The notes under the pieces: model-generated
The model's input: only the letters and a program-made list of their open reading frames with translations
Told to the model about the DNA's origin: nothing
The model's database searches: none
Shown: positions 59,877 through 64,000 of the stretch, in pieces
Layout of the letters: each line of letters starts with the position of its first letter
Numbering within the stretch: the stretch's first letter is position 1
Assembly (NCBI RefSeq): GCF_039522665.1
Contig: NZ_BAAADV010000003.1
Coordinates: 1 to 64,000 of the forward strand
Direction: 5' to 3'
Length of the DNA: 64,000 nucleotides
DNA from: Natronoarchaeum mannanilyticum
GTDB lineage: Archaea; Halobacteriota; Halobacteria; Halobacteriales; Natronoarchaeaceae
Position numbers and translations under genes: made by a program

Positions 59877-60872
59877 TCAGGGCCGCGGCGCCGCCTTCTG
59901 CAGCGCGGTTTCCGCGATGTTGCCGCCGTAGTCGGCGCTCCGGGACAGCGAGTCGACGATCAGTCCCAGGAGTTGCGCCTCGTGGGGATCGAGCTCCCGG
60001 AGCAGTTCGTCGACGTGCCGGGTGCGCTCGTCGAGGTCGAGGATCGACTCGCGTGCCTCGTGGGCCAGTTCCGTCGACGTCGAGCTGTCGTCGGCCAGCA
60101 GCGCGTCCATCGCCCGATCGACGATCTCGGCCGCGTCGTCGTGGAGCGACTCGATCTCGTCGGCGACCTCCCCGGGGATCTCGTCGAGCTTGCGCGTCAG
60201 CTGGCCGATCTTCGCGGCGTGGTCGGCGATCCGCTCGAGCTGGCGGGCCGAGGAGTGGTAGTCGAAGCAGTCCTCTCGGGGCAGCCCGAGTTCCCTGGCC
60301 GCCCGCGGCGAGCGCAGCGTCGCCCGGAAGATCCGCGAGACGACGAACCAGAGCCGGTCGACGTCGTCGTCGCGCTCGATGACGTCCAGCGCGAGGTCCT
60401 CGTCGTTCTCGACCAGCGCGGTGACGGCGTCTTCGAGCATCGACTCGGCGATCAGGCGCATCCGCGTGACGGCGTTGGTGATCGACAGCTCCGAGGAGTC
60501 CAGCAGGTCCTGCAGGACGACGCGGTCGCTGGTTTCCTCCAGGACTTCGACGCCGACGAGGCTCTGAGTGGCGCTCCGGATGGCCCGGCGCTGGTCGCTG
60601 GTGATCTTGGTACCCTCCAGCGAGATGCGATCGAAGCCGCTGACGTACATCGTCATCACGGCGCGCGTGAGCCGATCGCCCTCGAGGTCGGTGACGTCGA
60701 GCGTCCCCTCGGTGCGCTCGGTCTCGGTCTTTGGCGTCAGTAGCAGCGAGTCCTCCTCGCTGTGGAACTCGACCTCGCTGCCGGCGCTGACGTCGTTCTC
60801 GGTCGCCCACGACTTCGGGAGCGAGACGGTGTACGTCGAGCCGCCGGTGAGCTGGACCTTCCGCGTTTCCAT
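59877..60872 (-). CDS. phoU: PhoU-type phosphate uptake regulator with N-terminal AbrB-like domain
   Basis: This is a 331-residue protein. The first 45 residues are a SpoVT/AbrB-like DNA-binding fold (KVQLTGGSTYTVSLPKSWAT). Then come two PhoU three-helix bundles (residues about 110-210 and 220-325), with ERDDDVDRLWFVVSRIFRA and ARQLERIADHAAKIGQLTRK as the family's metal-binding ExxxD stretches. The combination suggests direct control of DNA as well as the Pst pump. It is divergent from pstB. The TATA-like CTTTATGT (60897-60904 on the minus strand) is 28 bases before the ATG. Confidence 0.92.
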   Translation of the reverse strand: METRKVQLTGGSTYTVSLPKSWATENDVSAGSEVEFHSEEDSLLLTPKTETERTEGTLDVTDLEGDRLTRAVMTMYVSGFDRISLEGTKITSDQRRAIRSATQSLVGVEVLEETSDRVVLQDLLDSSELSITNAVTRMRLIAESMLEDAVTALVENDEDLALDVIERDDDVDRLWFVVSRIFRATLRSPRAARELGLPREDCFDYHSSARQLERIADHAAKIGQLTRKLDEIPGEVADEIESLHDDAAEIVDRAMDALLADDSSTSTELAHEARESILDLDERTRHVDELLRELDPHEAQLLGLIVDSLSRSADYGGNIAETALQKAAPRP

Positions 60873-60896
60873 GCGAAGAGCTATCGGTCGGAGTTA

Positions 60897-60904
60897 CATA
60901 AAGA
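60897..60904 (-). promoter_or_regulatory. TATA box of phoU
   Basis: The minus strand reads CTTTATGT, about 28 bases before the ATG at 60872, in leaderless position. Confidence 0.55.
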
Positions 60905-60910
60905 CATGCA

Positions 60911-60922
60911 AATCTATAGATT
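60911..60922. promoter_or_regulatory. 12-bp palindrome, candidate phosphate-control site
   Basis: AATCTATAGATT is a perfect palindrome just upstream of the phoU TATA box. Related ATCTATA sequences occur at 60982-60988 (opposite strand) and at 62328-62345 before pstS. Confidence 0.45.
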
Positions 60923-61175
60923 AGCAATCCCCGTGAGATACCTCGAAACCGCTCGATGGAGGTATCCGTAATACCCGACGTTATAGATCTTTACGAAGCG
61001 CCCTGCAACGTCTATATACTACTATATTCCGATCATAGAAGCGTATTTACACCCTCGTACCCGTCCTTACCACGATGGCAAGAGTCCGCGCCGTCTTCGC
61101 CCCCGAACGGCGGCGTCCGATCGGACCGTCCGCGGCCCGTGCCGGCCACAGCCCCCGAACTTCAGTGAGCGATCA

Positions 61176-62060
61176 ATGAGTGACTCAATCGGCGATACGA
61201 CAGCACCCGAGATAGAGACGGAGACAGAGAGCGAGGTGGAAACGGGGTCCGACTCCGTCGCCGAGGCGGCGGTAGGCGACGAGGCGGACCCGACGATCAC
61301 GACCGTCGACAACCCGGTCGTCAAAGCCAACGAACTCACCGTCCACTACGACGACGTGCAAGCGCTTCAGCCCGTCTCGATGGGCATCCCGCAGGGAGAG
61401 GTCACTGCGATCATCGGCCCCTCCGGATGCGGAAAGTCGACGTTCCTGCGCTGTATCAACCGGATGAACGATCTGGTCGACTCGGCGCAGATGGACGGCG
61501 AACTTCTGTTCAAAGGGAAAAACGTCTACGACGACGACGTCGATCCCGTCGCGCTGCGCCGGAAGATCGGGATGGTGTTCCAGAAGCCCAACCCGTTCCC
61601 GAAGTCGATCTACGACAACGTCGCCTACGGGCTGAACGTCCGCGGCGACGACGAAAACCTGGACGAGCGCGTCGAGCGGGCGCTCAAGCGCGCGGCGCTC
61701 TGGGACGAGGTGAAAGACCAGCTCGACGAGTCGGGATTGGAACTCTCGGGCGGGCAACAACAGCGGCTCTGCATCGCGCGGGCGATCGCCGCCGACCCGG
61801 AAGTGATCCTGATGGACGAGCCCGCCAGCGCGCTCGACCCGGTCGCCACCTCGAAGATCGAGGACCTGATCGCCGAACTGGCGGAAGACTACACCGTGAT
61901 CGTCGTCACGCACAACATGCAGCAGGCCGCACGCATCTCGGACAAGACGGCCGTGTTCCTCACCGGCGGCAAACTCGTCGAGTTCGATAACACCCAGAAG
62001 ATCTTCGAGAACCCCGACCACCAGCGCGTCGAGGACTACATCACCGGCAAGTTCGGGTGA
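61176..62060 (+). CDS. pstB: phosphate ABC transporter ATP-binding protein PstB
   Basis: This 294-residue ATPase has Walker [22 protein letters not shown]-loop [19 protein letters not shown], signature [16 protein letters not shown], Walker [14 protein letters not shown] and H-loop VVTHNM. The [10 protein letters not shown] stretch is PstB-specific. An acidic 40-residue N-terminal extension is haloarchaeal. It precedes pstS, unlike the usual order, so a second pstB may follow pstA beyond the window. The leader is about 130 bases if transcription starts near 61040. Confidence 0.95.
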   Translation: MSDSIGDTTAPEIETETESEVETGSDSVAEAAVGDEADPTITTVDNPVVKANELTVHYDDVQALQPVSMGIPQGEVTAIIGPSGCGKSTFLRCINRMNDLVDSAQMDGELLFKGKNVYDDDVDPVALRRKIGMVFQKPNPFPKSIYDNVAYGLNVRGDDENLDERVERALKRAALWDEVKDQLDESGLELSGGQQQRLCIARAIAADPEVILMDEPASALDPVATSKIEDLIAELAEDYTVIVVTHNMQQAARISDKTAVFLTGGKLVEFDNTQKIFENPDHQRVEDYITGKFG

Positions 62061-62403
62061 CTCGCGTTCGACGCCGATACCGAGTTCGCGGTACGGTCCA
62101 GTTTTCCGACGTCGTTCACGTCCACCCCGGAGCGGTGCCTGTCTGTATTACTCGGTCGAACTACGGAAACCGAGACGAGACTACGTACGACGGACTACGC
62201 GTACTGTGCCGGTACGGACGGAACTGACCTCTATACATGGTGACGCAGTTTCCGGTCTACGCCCCATGCCCCGTGCGCTAAAGCGCCGTTGATCGACCTA
62301 TCGTCGCCGATATCGTCCGATTCGAAGAATCTATATATATCTATGGTCCTGGCTATAGCAAAATTAGAACGGTATTTCAGTGGGTATCGACTTGGTACAC
62401 TCG
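62061..62403. other. 343-base region between pstB and pstS
   Basis: It contains a promoter-like AATCTATATATATCTATGG (62328-62346), with TATA core CTATATATAT (62331-62340) 60-75 bases before the ATG. I find no ORF. The GTG at 62380 and the ATG at 62404 are both possible starts of pstS. Confidence 0.5.
62328..62345 (+). promoter_or_regulatory. TATA region with repeated ATCTAT motif before pstS
   Basis: AATCTATATATATCTATG contains two ATCTAT direct repeats around the TATA core, like the palindrome near phoU. It is a candidate binding site for a phosphate regulator. Confidence 0.4.
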
Positions 62404-63432
62404 ATGGCAAGCAACCGACCCGACTCGCAACGTTCGATCGTCTCCCGACGAAAGTTCTTGGGCGCGGCCGGCGGCGCGGCGGCGCTCTCACTCGCCGGCT
62501 GCCTGGGCGGCGGCAGCGGTGGACTCTCGGGCGAGGTCGTGATCTCCGGGTCGAGCACGGTGTACCCGGTGTCGAACGCGATGGGCGAGGAGTTCAAGAA
62601 GGCGAACTCGAACGTCGGAATGTCCGTCGACCCGACGGGGACGGGTGCCGGATTCGAGAACAACTTCTGTACCGGTAGCAGCGCGATCAACGGCGCATCG
62701 CGACCGATCAAGGACAGCGAACTCCAGCGCTGCCGAGACAACGGCGTCGAGCCGGTCGAGTTCCAGGTCGCCAGCGACGCGCTGACGGTCGCGGTCAACA
62801 CCGAAAACGACTGGGCGGAGTGTGTCACCGAAGATGAACTTCGCCAGATCTGGAAGCCAGATCCCGCCCAGACGTGGAGCGACGTTCGCTCGGAGTGGCC
62901 CGACGAGGAGTTCGAGCGCTACGGTCCCGCGACGACGTCGGGAACGTTCGACTACTTCACCGAGCACATCATCGGCGAGGCGCGCTCCCACACCGACAAC
63001 TACCAGTCCTCGGAGAACGACAACACGCTGATTCAGGGCGTCCAGGGTGCACCCTACACGATCGGGTACTTCGGATACTCCTACTACGAACAGAACAAAG
63101 ACTCGCTCAAGGCCCTCGAGATCGACGCCGGGGACGGCTGCGTCAAACCGAGCCTCGAGAACGCACGGGACGGCTCGTACCCGCTGGCACGACCGCTGTT
63201 CATCTACGTCAACCGGGACGAGATCAAGAACAACGAAGCGGTCCGACAGTTCGTCGAGTTCTACCTCACCCAGTCGTCCAAGGACATCGTCAGCGAGATC
63301 GGGTACGTCCCGGCCAGCGACGAGATCCAGCAGCGGAACCTCGACAAGTTCGAATCGATCGTCAGCGGCGACGACGCAGGGTCGGGCAATCAGTCGAGCG
63401 GGAACACGTCCAGCGGCAACGAGTCGGCCTGA
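62404..63432 (+). CDS. pstS: phosphate ABC transporter substrate-binding lipoprotein PstS
   Basis: This 342-residue binding protein has a Tat signal (SRRKFLGAAGGAAALSLAGC) with the lipobox LAGC, so it is exported folded and lipid-anchored. Phosphate-binding stretches are VVISGSSTVYPVSNAMGEEF, TGTGAGFENNFCTGSSAING and the YGPATTSGTFDYFTEHI segment (TSGT). A Ser/Gly/Asn linker ends the protein. The ATG at 62404 is preferred over the GTG at 62380. The pstC gene starts 55 bases downstream. Confidence 0.95.
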   Translation: MASNRPDSQRSIVSRRKFLGAAGGAAALSLAGCLGGGSGGLSGEVVISGSSTVYPVSNAMGEEFKKANSNVGMSVDPTGTGAGFENNFCTGSSAINGASRPIKDSELQRCRDNGVEPVEFQVASDALTVAVNTENDWAECVTEDELRQIWKPDPAQTWSDVRSEWPDEEFERYGPATTSGTFDYFTEHIIGEARSHTDNYQSSENDNTLIQGVQGAPYTIGYFGYSYYEQNKDSLKALEIDAGDGCVKPSLENARDGSYPLARPLFIYVNRDEIKNNEAVRQFVEFYLTQSSKDIVSEIGYVPASDEIQQRNLDKFESIVSGDDAGSGNQSSGNTSSGNESA

Positions 63433-63487
63433 CCGATTCGCTTCCGAAGACGGTAACTAACCCCCCACCCACAGTAGACCTATATTC

Positions 63488-64000
63488 ATGTCCGGAGAAC
63501 AGCCCACACTAACCACGGACGGCTCCCGCCGGTCGCTCAAGGAAAGCGCCATCAGGGCGGTGCTTTTCGGTTGTGCGGCCCTGTCGATCCTCGTCACGGG
63601 CGGGATCATCCTGACGCTCGGGATCGACGCGATCGAGTTCTTCACCCGAGTGTCGCCGGTGGACTTTTTCACCGGGACGGACTGGAGCCCCGTGATCAGG
63701 CCGTACAGCTACGGCGTGTTGCCGCTGATCCTCAACACGCTGCTCGTCACCGTCCTGTCGGCGTTCATCGCGCTGCCGGTCGGCCTCGCCGCGGCGATCT
63801 ACCTCAGCGAGTACGCGAGCGAGCGGATGCGCTCGATCATCAAGCCCGGCCTGGAGATTCTCGCCGGGATTCCGACGGTCGTCTACGGGTACTTCGCGCT
63901 GGTGTACATCACGCCGTTTATCGACGACTACCTGTTTCAGGTCAGCACGTTCAACGCGCTGTCGGCCTCGATCATGGTCGGCGTGATGATCATTCCGATG
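63488..64000 (+). CDS. pstC: phosphate ABC transporter permease PstC (truncated by window end)
   Basis: The first 171 codons are present. The protein begins MSGEQPTLTTDGSRRSLKES, with hydrophobic helix AVLFGCAALSILVTGGIILT, then YGVLPLILNTLLVTVLSAFI and LPVGLAAAIYLSEYASERMR, which leads into the permease EAA-like region. LEILAGIPTVVYGYFAL is the PstC/PstA signature. The reading continues beyond the window. A 9-base run of C and A/T occurs before the start; CCTATATTC is directly upstream of the ATG. Confidence 0.95.
   Translation, partial: MSGEQPTLTTDGSRRSLKESAIRAVLFGCAALSILVTGGIILTLGIDAIEFFTRVSPVDFFTGTDWSPVIRPYSYGVLPLILNTLLVTVLSAFIALPVGLAAAIYLSEYASERMRSIIKPGLEILAGIPTVVYGYFALVYITPFIDDYLFQVSTFNALSASIMVGVMIIPM

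Overview
The window is chromosomal DNA of a haloarchaeon (class Halobacteria). The reasons are high G+C, strongly acidic proteins, TATA-type promoters about 25-30 nt before many start codons (leaderless style), and archaeal information-processing genes (DnaG-type primase, RadB, S8e, type II methionine aminopeptidase, UbaA E1). Lineage-typical families add to this: HTH_10/Bat regulators, DUF7344 proteins, an HFX_2341-type regulator, an AbrB-PhoU fusion and Tat-dependent secreted proteins. The genus cannot be fixed from the sequence alone. Genes are dense on both strands and nearly all ordinary chromosomal ones. The only clear mobile DNA is one complete IS6-family element (42765-43461) and the last 71 bases of a second copy at the left edge.

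Layout. 1-4.2 kb: IS end, zinc ribbon, ZnT9-like CDF transporter, RNase H-fold protein divergent from radB, then two regulators. 4.2-16.5 kb: a four-CBS protein with a hibernation-factor-like C-terminus, pdxS, small membrane proteins, valS, an RND/MMPL exporter, a tandem-hairpin insertion (14591-14738), and a CARF-like regulator. 16.5-27.5 kb: two sodium:solute symporters (one with a DUF3311 partner), a TIM-barrel isomerase, dnaG, DUF92/GNAT, two divergent cis-prenyltransferases, cspA and a Rieske protein. 27.6-31.2 kb: a siroheme/heme module (AhbAB fusion, Met8-like enzyme, HemA). 31.2-38 kb: UbaA divergent from a rhodanese (sulfur transfer), small zinc proteins, a UvrD-type helicase, a degenerate M24 protein and HMG-CoA reductase. 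38-44.5 kb: DUF5817, cupin, GNAT, a LOV histidine kinase, isocitrate dehydrogenase with a hairpin element at its 3' end, the IS, and an Ntn-type asparaginase. 44.5-60 kb: a sequon-rich surface protein with pentapeptide-like repeats, methionine aminopeptidase, a HIT protein, a second CDF, ZIP, S8e, pyrF, regulators and two Tat-secreted proteins. 60-64 kb: a phosphate block with PhoU divergent from pstB, then pstS and the start of pstC.

Functional links: the heme genes form a tight operon; UbaA and the rhodanese suit sulfur transfer for tRNA thiolation, MoCo or SAMP conjugation; the two cis-prenyltransferases are candidates for a heteromeric glycosyl-carrier-lipid synthase; the phosphate block shares ATCTATA-type motifs at its promoters. 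The items most worth a second look are the two hairpin insertions in gene 3' ends, the cis-prenyltransferase pair, the CBS/hibernation fusion, the LOV kinase, the M24 pseudoenzyme, and the sequon-rich pentapeptide-like protein. No CRISPR array, rRNA, tRNA or prophage was seen.
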